The notes under the pieces are model-generated. The model had not been told where the DNA came from, searched no databases, and was given only the letters and a program-made list of their open reading frames with translations. A stretch of 64,000 bases of DNA from JBKECY01 sp047975025 (GTDB lineage: Bacteria; Bacillota; Clostridia; Lachnospirales; Lachnospiraceae), in the NCBI GenBank assembly GCA_047975025.1, contig JBKECY010000050.1, forward strand, positions 124,001 through 188,000, given 5' to 3'. Position numbers and translations under genes: made by a program. Shown piece after piece: positions 8,611 to 15,570 of this stretch. How positions within the stretch are numbered: position 1 is the stretch's first letter; each line of letters starts with the position of its first letter.

Positions 8611-9093
8611 ATGTTTTGTACAGGTGATTATATTATTTACAGCCGTCATGGTGTATGCAGGATTGAGGACATACGTCCTGTGGAGCTGCCGGGAATTCCT
8701 AAGGAGCGACTGTATTATGTGTTGTTACCTGTGGATACCAGAGCCAACACCATTTTTATCCCGGTGGCAGACGAACGCAGACAATTGCGTCCCATTATTT
8801 CTGAGAAGGAAGCCAAGGCGCTGATTCGTGATATTAAGCAGATCAGTACAGCGGATTCCATACCGGATGATTGGGAAAAAGAAATCTGTGACTGCTGCTG
8901 CAGGGATCTTGTGAAGGTAATTAAAAGTATTCGTGAGAAGGAACGCCGACGTGAGCGGGAAGGCAAGAAGCTGCCCATGGGCGACAAGAGGTGCTTGAAG
9001 CAGGCAGTGCGGTATCTGCTTGATGAGCTTGCAACAGCGTTACAGCTTGAAAAGACAGAGGTAGAAAAGCTTCTGGATATAGAAAATGGATGA
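8611..9093 (+). CDS. CarD/CdnL-family transcription regulator
   Basis: A 160-residue cytoplasmic protein. Residues 1-60 form the RNA-polymerase-interacting Tudor-like domain shared with transcription-repair coupling factor (GDYIIYSRHGVCRIEDI, then YYVLLPVDTRANTIFIPV). The remainder is helical and rich in basic and acidic residues, as in the CarD DNA-binding C-terminal domain. Family members bind the RNA polymerase beta subunit and stabilise open promoter complexes, often at rRNA and stress promoters. AAAGGAGAGG precedes the ATG. It is monocistronic, followed by a strong terminator at 9211-9240. Confidence in the family is high; the regulon is unknown. Confidence 0.88.
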   Translation: MFCTGDYIIYSRHGVCRIEDIRPVELPGIPKERLYYVLLPVDTRANTIFIPVADERRQLRPIISEKEAKALIRDIKQISTADSIPDDWEKEICDCCCRDLVKVIKSIREKERRREREGKKLPMGDKRCLKQAVRYLLDELATALQLEKTEVEKLLDIENG

Positions 9094-9210
9094 ACAGCCA
9101 TAAAATATGTGCTGTCGGCACAAAGAGGTGCGGGTCGCTTTGGGCTTGGGGCTCATTGCATTGCACCGATGCGTGTGCTATGCTATATACCATGTAAGTC
9201 AGACAAAGAT

Positions 9211-9240
9211 GTCTTCGGTCGTAGACCGAGGACTTTTTTT
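9211..9240 (+). terminator. Intrinsic terminator of the CarD-like gene
   Basis: GTCTTCGGTC-GTA-GACCGAGGAC forms a 10-bp stem with one G-U pair, followed by seven T residues. It separates the plus-strand CarD-like gene from the convergent PucR-type gene. Confidence 0.85.
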
Positions 9241-9256
9241 GTGGATTTGGCTTACC

Positions 9257-10438
9257 CTATTTTCTTTCCTGCAGATAGTGCCATGCTTTAAATGCAAGGA
9301 GACACTCAAAACGCCATTGTGGATCTTTTAAATCTGTCTGCAGGATAGACTTGATTTTTTGAATTCTGTAATTGATGGTATTTCTATGGGTATACATCTC
9401 TTGTGCCACTTGCTGGATACTACAATCAAACCGCAGGTAGTGCCACAAAACAGTGGAAAGATTGGTGTGGTGTCTTGCATCATACGAAGTCAAAGGACCG
9501 ATCAGGTCCAGACAATAGGCACGCAAGAGTTCAAGATCTTCGATGCCATACAAAAGCTGTGTGACACCTAAAGCCTGGAACATAGTGAGAAAACGCTTAT
9601 GGGCTCGCCCATCCCGCAAGGCTTCCAGCGCCTGCCGATACGAAAGGTGGAGCTGTGAAAGCCGCTGTACGGCTCGGCCGGCAGCAATATAAAAATCAGA
9701 AGGAATATCTGTGCGGCGCATGGCATCAAGTGCCTGGATACACTGAGCAACTGCATCGTCTGACGTCTGATGCAGCAGCAATAGCAGATGCTGCTGATCC
9801 TTGAACAGGTGATAGGAAGTGGAATAGTAGTTCAAGGTTGACTTGATTTGAACCGTAAGAAGTTCTAACGGCTGGCCATCTGTGTCAGGAGAGGCAGGAA
9901 ATAACATAACAATTGCCTGATAGCGAGCTTCCTCATGAAACCCATGTTCTAAGAGTGCAGGCAGATATTGCTCCGTCTGCGCTGGATAGAAAAGAGCATT
10001 ACGAAAATAACCGGTAAGGTCATCGCTTTCAACACCGGAATGAAAAATACGTGCGAAGCCCTCTTGCATAATATCGGCAAGATGCACATGCCAGGGAACG
10101 GTGAACAAAGGAAGCTCAAGTGAATCACACAGTTCGATTAATGCCGGTGTGATATCCTCTTCCCGTATATACTTGCCGGTATTGAGCAGCAGAGCTGCCG
10201 CTTGTTTGGCATGAAGCTGCTCGATCAATTGAGAGAGCCAGGCAGCAGAGGACAGACTCATACCGGTCGTGATAATCAGCTCATGGCCGCGCAGTAACTG
10301 TGTATTGTTGATATCCTCCAGCAGGTATGGCCAGGTGACTTCATGCTGCAGTCCGGATTTTCCGGCCAGCAGGCGTACACCGAAGCGCTCTGCCAATTCC
10401 TGATATAAATCGTGTAAAACAATAGACATGCCGTTCAA
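9257..10438 (-). CDS. PucR-family transcriptional regulator
   Basis: A 393-residue regulator. The N-terminal PucR/purine-catabolism sensory domain (about 1-125) contains GVRLLAGKSGLQHEVTWPYL and LRGHELIITTGMSL. A GGDEF-like CdaR middle region follows. The C-terminal helix-turn-helix (PucR C-terminal HTH) is visible as CSIQQVAQEMYTHRNTINYR near residues 345-365. The gene is divergent from the aminotransferase at 10532 with a 93-bp shared intergenic region, so it most likely controls that gene in response to GABA, an amine or a nitrogen source. The ATG at 10438 is preceded by a good AGGAGG-type site. The effector is unknown. Confidence 0.85.
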   Translation of the reverse strand: MNGMSIVLHDLYQELAERFGVRLLAGKSGLQHEVTWPYLLEDINNTQLLRGHELIITTGMSLSSAAWLSQLIEQLHAKQAAALLLNTGKYIREEDITPALIELCDSLELPLFTVPWHVHLADIMQEGFARIFHSGVESDDLTGYFRNALFYPAQTEQYLPALLEHGFHEEARYQAIVMLFPASPDTDGQPLELLTVQIKSTLNYYSTSYHLFKDQQHLLLLLHQTSDDAVAQCIQALDAMRRTDIPSDFYIAAGRAVQRLSQLHLSYRQALEALRDGRAHKRFLTMFQALGVTQLLYGIEDLELLRAYCLDLIGPLTSYDARHHTNLSTVLWHYLRFDCSIQQVAQEMYTHRNTINYRIQKIKSILQTDLKDPQWRFECLLAFKAWHYLQERK

Positions 10439-10458
10439 TCCTCCTTTGTAATGTATAT

Positions 10459-10464
10459 ATTATA
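10459..10464 (-). promoter_or_regulatory. -10 element of the pucR-type gene
   Basis: A perfect TATAAT on the minus strand lies about 20 bp upstream of the start codon of the PucR-type gene. No convincing -35 box sits 16-18 bp before it, which would fit an activated or autoregulated promoter. Confidence 0.4.
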
Positions 10465-10531
10465 AAGTATGGATTCAGATCTGTCTATTCTTACAAATAA
10501 AAGCAAAGTAACAGATTGAAAGGAGATTTCT

Positions 10532-11887
10532 ATGTTAAAAAATTCACTGCCCCAAATTGTAACGGAGACCTTGCCGGGGCCCAAGGCTGAAGCAATTATA
10601 AAAAGACGAGAAAATGTAGTACCGAATGCCATTCACTGTGGTTACCCGGTCGTGATTAAAGACGGCGCCGGCGCCATGATCGAGGATGTGGACGGCAATC
10701 GGTTCTTAGACTGGAGCGGTGGTATCGGCGTACTGAATATCGGTTTCTCGCATCCGGAAGTCATCGAAGCAGTGAAAGAGCAGACAGACCATTTCTTCCA
10801 TGCCATGATTAATATTGTAACGCATGAAGGATATATAGCGCTTGCTGAAAAGCTTGCTGCGCTGGCACCGGTCAAAGGAGATAAGAGAAAAGTCTTCTTT
10901 GCAAACAGCGGGGCAGAAGCGGATGAGAACGCAGTCAAGATAGCCAGAGCTTTTACAAAACGTCCTAACATCATCGTTTTTTCCGGAGCGTTTCATGGCA
11001 GAACACTGCTGACGATGTCCATGACTGCAAAAAAAGCATATTCGCATGGCATGGGACCATTCCCGGATGGTGTTTATCGGGCACCGTATCCCTATCTGTA
11101 CAGAGCGCCGGAAGGTTTGTCAGAGGAGGCAGCCACTTCCTTTTTTGTAGAGGCATTTGAAAAAATGTTCGTTGAGGCATCACCGGCGGAGCATGTGGCA
11201 GCCGTAGTCGTAGAGCCGCTGCAAGGAGAAGGCGGATTTATCCCGGCACCGATTGCATGGATTAAAGAAATCAGAAAAATCTGTGATGCGCATGGAATCC
11301 TGCTGAGTGCCGATGAAGTGCAAAGCGGTTTTTGCAGAACCGGAAAAATGTTTGCCAGCGAGTATTGGGCCGAGGCAGGCGTGAAGCCGGATATTTTAAC
11401 AGCCGCCAAATCAATTGCTGCGGGGCTTCCCATCAGTGCCATTATTGCCTCTGAGGAAATCATGGATTCTGTCAAAGGCGGTGTCATAGGCGGCACCTAT
11501 TGTGGGAACCCACTGGCCTGTGCGGCTGCCTTAAAGGTCATTGAGGTGATGGAACGAGATGATTTTGCTGCACGTTCTTTGGCAATCGGAGAAACAGTCA
11601 AAGCACGCTATGAGGCATGGAAACAGGAGTTCTCTGTCATTGGAGATATTCGTGGTCTGGGTGGTATGATGGGACTTGAATTTGTGAAAGATCCGGTGAG
11701 CAAAGAGCCGAATGCCCAAATTGTAGATGCGGTAATCCAAGATGCGGCACAGCATGGATTGATCCTGGAAAATGCGGGCACCTATAATAACGTGATTCGT
11801 TTTCTGGCTCCTCTTGTGATTACAGATGAGCAGCTGGATGCAGGGCTTGCTATATTTGAAGAGGCACTTCGCAGACAGCTGGCCTGA
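10532..11887 (+). CDS. gabT: Class III aminotransferase, probable 4-aminobutyrate aminotransferase
   Basis: A 451-residue PLP-dependent enzyme of fold type I, class III. Landmarks are the cofactor phosphate loop FANSGAEADENAVKIAR, the Asp that contacts the PLP ring in LSADEVQSGF, and the PLP-binding Lys293 in LTAAKSIAAGLPIS. Then comes GGTYCGNPLACAAA. The N-terminal region (PGPKAEAIIKRRENVVP) matches GABA aminotransferases better than acetylornithine aminotransferases. It would transfer the amino group of GABA or a similar omega-amino acid to 2-oxoglutarate, giving succinate semialdehyde. The divergent PucR-type regulator supports amine or GABA catabolism. No succinate semialdehyde dehydrogenase is adjacent. 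Other omega-amino acid substrates remain possible. Confidence 0.85.
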   Translation: MLKNSLPQIVTETLPGPKAEAIIKRRENVVPNAIHCGYPVVIKDGAGAMIEDVDGNRFLDWSGGIGVLNIGFSHPEVIEAVKEQTDHFFHAMINIVTHEGYIALAEKLAALAPVKGDKRKVFFANSGAEADENAVKIARAFTKRPNIIVFSGAFHGRTLLTMSMTAKKAYSHGMGPFPDGVYRAPYPYLYRAPEGLSEEAATSFFVEAFEKMFVEASPAEHVAAVVVEPLQGEGGFIPAPIAWIKEIRKICDAHGILLSADEVQSGFCRTGKMFASEYWAEAGVKPDILTAAKSIAAGLPISAIIASEEIMDSVKGGVIGGTYCGNPLACAAALKVIEVMERDDFAARSLAIGETVKARYEAWKQEFSVIGDIRGLGGMMGLEFVKDPVSKEPNAQIVDAVIQDAAQHGLILENAGTYNNVIRFLAPLVITDEQLDAGLAIFEEALRRQLA

Positions 11888-11933
11888 CCCGCCGGAGAGC
11901 GAAAAAGGCCATCGCTTCCGAAGAAAAAAAGAA

Positions 11934-11962
11934 TTGCACTTCCCCCCGGATTGTGTTAGTAT
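11934..11962 (+). promoter_or_regulatory. Promoter of the T-box leader/aspS transcript
   Basis: TTGCAC (11934-11939) and TAGTAT (11957-11962) are spaced by 17 bp. The predicted start at about 11969 falls at the foot of T-box Stem I. Confidence 0.65.
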
Positions 11963-11968
11963 AAGGCT

Positions 11969-12263
11969 GATATAAAGCGAGGACGAAGAGAAGTAGCATA
12001 GATTATCGCTTACAGTGAGTGGAGACCGGTGCGAACTCCATAGAGTGAATCTGTGTGAATAACACTTTATCAGCTGCAAACTGAACAGCCTGTTGTCATT
12101 GAGTTACAAGGGGGTAAGTAGGGGCGACGCGACTGTGGCGTTAGACAGTAGGTGTATACCGTGCAAGAGGCTGCCGATGGCAGTAAAACAGGTGGTACCG
12201 CGGGCGTATTTGATCTGCTCGTCCTGGACATAGCTATGCTATGTCCGGGGCGGGCAGTTTTTT
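11969..12263 (+). ncRNA. T-box riboswitch with AAC (Asn) specifier upstream of aspS
   Basis: The T-box sequence AGGTGGTACCGCGGG lies at 12190-12203 and is followed by a long terminator hairpin (12215-12257) with a T run at 12258-12263. Stem I can be folded by eye. A basal helix pairs about 11966-11977 with 12065-12074. The loop-E strand AGTA is at 11992-11995. A nine-pair helix joins 11996-12004 to 12048-12056, and an apical GGAG...CTCC element is at 12021-12038. The specifier strand reads GAA-T-AAC-A at 12057-12064. By analogy with glyQS (GAA-A-GGC-A) the codon is AAC, for tRNA-Asn. When uncharged tRNA binds, the antiterminator forms and aspS is transcribed. Confidence 0.9.
12215..12263 (+). 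terminator. Regulated terminator of the T-box leader
   Basis: The left arm starting CTGCTCGTCC and the right arm ending GGGCGGGCAG pair over about 20 bp (12215-12257) and are followed by six T residues. The T-box antiterminator competes with this hairpin. Confidence 0.85.
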
Positions 12264-12297
12264 AGTCGTATGGAAAAGAAGTAAAAAGGAGAAAAAG

Positions 12298-14049
12298 ATG
12301 AACACATCAAACATGTATCGTAATCGGACGATGAACAAAGTAACAGAAGGAGACGTTGGAACGTCTATCAGGATTGCCGGCTGGGTCGAGAATATTCGTG
12401 ATCATGGCGGTGTATCGTTTATTGATCTGCGGGATATGTATGGTGTTATGCAGGTCGTAATGCGCGATACAAGTCTGCTTGCCGGGATCAGCAAAGAGGA
12501 TTGCATTACAGTAGAAGGTCCTGTACAGCATAGAGATGAAGACACGTATAACCCTAAGATACCAACAGGTACCATAGAACTGGAAGCATCCACAGTTGAG
12601 ACGCTGGGAAAAGTATACAAGCAACTGCCATTTGATATCGCCGGTTCAAAAGAAATCAGAGAAGATTTAAGACTTACCTATCGTTTTCTGGACTTGCGCA
12701 ACAGCAAGGTGCGGGATTCTATGATCTTTCGTTCGGAGGTAATCAGCTACCTAAGACAGAAGATGACAGAGATGGGATTTCTGGAGATCCAGACCCCGAT
12801 TTTATGTGCTTCTTCACCGGAAGGCGCACGTGACTATATCGTACCTTCCCGTAAATTCAAAGGAAAATTTTATGCACTGCCGCAGGCACCGCAGCAGTAC
12901 AAACAATTGCTTATGGTCTCCGGATTTGATAAATATTTCCAGATTGCACCTTGTTTTCGTGACGAAGATGCACGTGCAGACCGTTCGCCGGGAGAATTTT
13001 ACCAGCTGGATTTTGAGATGAGCTTTGCAACACAAGAAGATGTGTTTGAGGCAGGAGAGGAAATACTAAGCGCTGCGTTCGAGAAGTTTTCCCCGGAAGG
13101 TGCACAGGTAACCCAGGCACCCTATCCGGTTCTTAGCTACAAACAGGCCATGCTGGAATTTGGCTCGGATAAACCCGATTTGCGTAACCCTCTTAGAATT
13201 GTGGATGTGACAGATTTCTTCCAGCGCTGTACCTTCAAGCCATTCTTCGGAAAGACGATACGTGCGATCAAGGTGCATGCCGATATGTCCAAAGGGTTCC
13301 ATGAAAAGCTTCTTAAATTTGCCACCTCGATTGGCATGGGCGGGCTCGGCTATTTGGAAGTCATGGATGACAAAACCTACAAAGGTCCGATTGATAAATT
13401 TATTCCGGATGACATGAAAGAAGAGATTGCTCAAATTGCATCCTTAGAGGGCGGAGATACTATCTTCTTTATTGCAGATAACGAGAGCAGAGCGGCACTT
13501 TTTGCAGGTCAGCTGCGCAATGAGCTGGGAAAACGTTTGGATTTGTATGAGAAAAATGCATTTCGGTTCTGCTTTGTCAACGATTTTCCGATGTATGAAT
13601 ATGACAGTGAGACGAAAGAAATCATCTTTACGCACAATCCATTCTCTATGCCGCAAGGCGGATTGGATGCACTTTTGAATAAAGATCCGCTGGATATTCT
13701 TGCATATCAATACGATATTGTCTGCAATGGTGTGGAATTGTCTTCCGGAGCCGTCAGAAATCATAATCTGGAGGTCATGGTCAAAGCCTTTGAAATTGCA
13801 GGATATACAGAAGATGACTTAAAGCAGCAGTTCGGAGCGTTGTATAATGCATTTCAGTATGGGGCACCGCCGCATGCCGGTATGGCACCGGGAGTGGATC
13901 GTATGATCATGCTTCTTAGAAACGAAGAAAACATTCGTGAGGTTATTCCTTTCCCCATGAATGGAAATGCACAGGATCTCATGTGCGGCTCGCCCGGAGA
14001 GGTGACGGAGCAGCAATTAAGAGAAGTCCATATAAAGGTAAGAAAATAG
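12298..14049 (+). CDS. aspS: Aspartyl-tRNA synthetase, probably non-discriminating (Asp/Asn)
   Basis: A 583-residue bacterial-type class II AspRS. It has an N-terminal OB-fold anticodon domain (about 1-110), a catalytic core with motif 2 (FRDEDARADRSPGEFYQLDFEMSF), the GAD insertion (about 290-410), and motif 3 ending GMAPGVDRMIMLLR. The start at 12298 follows AAAAAGGAG; an in-frame ATG at 12241 lies inside the terminator and is rejected. The anticodon domain reads RDHGG (His36), the signature of non-discriminating enzymes such as that of Pseudomonas, whereas E. coli AspRS has RDLGS. Such an enzyme makes Asp-tRNA-Asn as well as Asp-tRNA-Asp, and GatCAB converts the former to Asn-tRNA-Asn. The Asn specifier in the upstream T-box agrees. 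The specificity is inference. Confidence 0.93.
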   Translation: MNTSNMYRNRTMNKVTEGDVGTSIRIAGWVENIRDHGGVSFIDLRDMYGVMQVVMRDTSLLAGISKEDCITVEGPVQHRDEDTYNPKIPTGTIELEASTVETLGKVYKQLPFDIAGSKEIREDLRLTYRFLDLRNSKVRDSMIFRSEVISYLRQKMTEMGFLEIQTPILCASSPEGARDYIVPSRKFKGKFYALPQAPQQYKQLLMVSGFDKYFQIAPCFRDEDARADRSPGEFYQLDFEMSFATQEDVFEAGEEILSAAFEKFSPEGAQVTQAPYPVLSYKQAMLEFGSDKPDLRNPLRIVDVTDFFQRCTFKPFFGKTIRAIKVHADMSKGFHEKLLKFATSIGMGGLGYLEVMDDKTYKGPIDKFIPDDMKEEIAQIASLEGGDTIFFIADNESRAALFAGQLRNELGKRLDLYEKNAFRFCFVNDFPMYEYDSETKEIIFTHNPFSMPQGGLDALLNKDPLDILAYQYDIVCNGVELSSGAVRNHNLEVMVKAFEIAGYTEDDLKQQFGALYNAFQYGAPPHAGMAPGVDRMIMLLRNEENIREVIPFPMNGNAQDLMCGSPGEVTEQQLREVHIKVRK

Positions 14050-14065
14050 CGGAAGTATAAAAAAA

Positions 14066-14107
14066 TTGACAAATCGGAAGACAGATGATAACATAACAGT
14101 GTTATCT
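14066..14107 (+). promoter_or_regulatory. tetR promoter and operator 1
   Basis: TTGACA (14066-14071) and TAACAT (14089-14094) are 17 bp apart. Overlapping and following the -10 box is a 17-bp inverted repeat, ACATAAC-AGT-GTTATCT (14091-14107). It matches operator 2 upstream of the ABC genes, which implies autorepression by the TetR protein. Confidence 0.75.
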
Positions 14108-14132
14108 GAAAGTAATAAAAATATGAGGGTCT

Positions 14133-14762
14133 ATGAAACAGGAAAATGATACAAAGGCTAAATTACTAAAAGCCGCCAAAGAAGTATTTATGGAAAAAGG
14201 GTATCAAAATGCTTCTTTGCGTCATATATGCAGGCAGGCGGGGGTGACCACCGGTGCACTGTACTTCTTTTTTCAAGATAAGGAAGACGTATTTACAGCA
14301 ATTGTGAAAGAGCCGATTGAGGGGCTGTATCACATTATGCTGGCTCATATTCAAGAAGAGAAAAGCCTGGGTGAGGAAATTATGAGCTCAGGTGAAACAG
14401 AAGAAGCGCTGCACTTAGCACTATCCATGCATCTTGTGGAGTATCTCTACCAGTATCGCGATGAATTTCTGCTGCTGCTCACGAAGGCCGCAGGCTCGCG
14501 TTATGAAAATGCCTATGAAGATCTGGTTGATGTTCTGGAAAGTGCTTATAGCGAAATTGCTGCGGAAATGGCTGCTAAATATGGTCATCCGACGATTGAC
14601 AAAGCATCGCTGCATACCTTGTTTCATCTGATGGCAGAGATCTTTATTCTGCCGCTTACACATGGAATGCCCATAGAAGAGGCCAAAAAACAGGTAGTGA
14701 CAGTCGGCGGACTGATTATGCAAGGCTGGTATGCGTTTTGGGAAGCAGAGGATATTCATTAG
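14133..14762 (+). CDS. TetR-family transcriptional regulator
   Basis: A 209-residue repressor. The N-terminal TetR helix-turn-helix lies at about residues 8-55 (AAKEVFMEKGYQNASLRHIC, then TTGALYFFFQDKEDVF). The C-terminal helical ligand-binding and dimerisation domain has no recognisable ligand. It is followed, after 96 bp, by an ABC ATPase and an FtsX-type permease on the same strand. The same 17-bp palindrome occurs at its own promoter and in front of the transporter genes. The simplest reading is a repressor of itself and of the exporter, released by a substrate or toxic compound. The ligand is unknown. Confidence 0.88.
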   Translation: MKQENDTKAKLLKAAKEVFMEKGYQNASLRHICRQAGVTTGALYFFFQDKEDVFTAIVKEPIEGLYHIMLAHIQEEKSLGEEIMSSGETEEALHLALSMHLVEYLYQYRDEFLLLLTKAAGSRYENAYEDLVDVLESAYSEIAAEMAAKYGHPTIDKASLHTLFHLMAEIFILPLTHGMPIEEAKKQVVTVGGLIMQGWYAFWEAEDIH

Positions 14763-14782
14763 AATATCCTTTAAAAATGGAT

Positions 14783-14812
14783 TTTACATAACAATGTTAT
14801 GTTGCTGATAAT
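14783..14812 (+). promoter_or_regulatory. Promoter and TetR operator 2 of the ABC exporter operon
   Basis: A perfect palindrome, ACATAAC-AAT-GTTATGT (14786-14802), shares 15 of 17 positions with operator 1. TTTACA (14783-14788) and TGATAA (14806-14811) flank it with 17-bp spacing, so the operator fills the promoter spacer. Confidence 0.7.
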
Positions 14813-14858
14813 TATTATCATTACGAAAGGACGAAACGTCCGGGAATGGAGGAACCCT

Positions 14859-15557
14859 ATGTATCTGGAGGTAAAAGAAGTCAAAAAACGATATGGAAGC
14901 GGTGAAGGAGTAGCGCAGGTGCTAAACGGAGTGAACCTGGCGGTAGGGCAAGGTGAGATGTGTGCTTTTCTGGGGCCCAGCGGTTCGGGAAAATCCACTT
15001 GTCTGAATATTATTGGAGGTCTGGAATCTATGGATACCGGAAGTGTTCTGGTTGATGGGCATGAACTGGCGTCCATGAACAACCAGCAGTTGTCAATCTA
15101 CCGCAGAGATTATCTGGGGTTTATATTTCAATTTTATAACCTAGTGGCAAATCTGACGGTTCGTGAAAATATACAGGTATGTGAGTATTTGACCAAATCG
15201 CCGTTGGATCTCGATGAATTGATTGAGGTCATCGGTCTAAGCGAACATCAGTACAAATTCCCAAGCCAGCTCTCCGGTGGACAGCAGCAGCGGTGTGCAA
15301 TTGCCCGGGCACTGATCAAAAATCCCGATCTGCTGTTATGTGACGAACCGACGGGGGGGCTGGATTCCAAAGCGTCCAGAGATATTTTGGTTCTGTTAGA
15401 AGAAATCAACAGAAAGTATCATACCACGATGATGATTGTAACGCATAATCAGGCGATTGCCGATATGGTACACCACGTAATACGGATCAAGGACGGAATC
15501 ATCAACAAAGACTTTATGAATGAGAACAGAATACCGGCCGAGCAGATCGTCTGGTAG
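14859..15557 (+). CDS. ABC transporter ATP-binding protein (MacB/LolD type)
   Basis: A 232-residue ATPase that powers the FtsX-type permease encoded next. It shows Walker A GPSGSGKST, the signature LSGGQQQR, Walker B LLLCDEPTGGLD and the H-loop VTHNQ. The start at 14859 is chosen because TGGAGG sits 6 nt upstream and the protein then begins MYLEVKEVKKRYG, as usual for this family; an upstream in-frame ATG at 14799 would add a hydrophobic tail inside the operator region. The stop is 13 bp before the permease start. The TetR protein upstream probably controls expression. Members handle antimicrobial peptides, lipids or lipoproteins rather than nutrients. Confidence 0.92.
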   Translation: MYLEVKEVKKRYGSGEGVAQVLNGVNLAVGQGEMCAFLGPSGSGKSTCLNIIGGLESMDTGSVLVDGHELASMNNQQLSIYRRDYLGFIFQFYNLVANLTVRENIQVCEYLTKSPLDLDELIEVIGLSEHQYKFPSQLSGGQQQRCAIARALIKNPDLLLCDEPTGGLDSKASRDILVLLEEINRKYHTTMMIVTHNQAIADMVHHVIRIKDGIINKDFMNENRIPAEQIVW

Positions 15558-15570
15558 AAGGAGAAAATAC

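Noticed and set aside
12241..12297. Upstream in-frame ATG that would add 19 residues to AspRS
   Set aside because: It lies inside the right arm of the T-box terminator hairpin and has no ribosome binding site. The ATG at 12298 has AAAAAGGAG at correct spacing.
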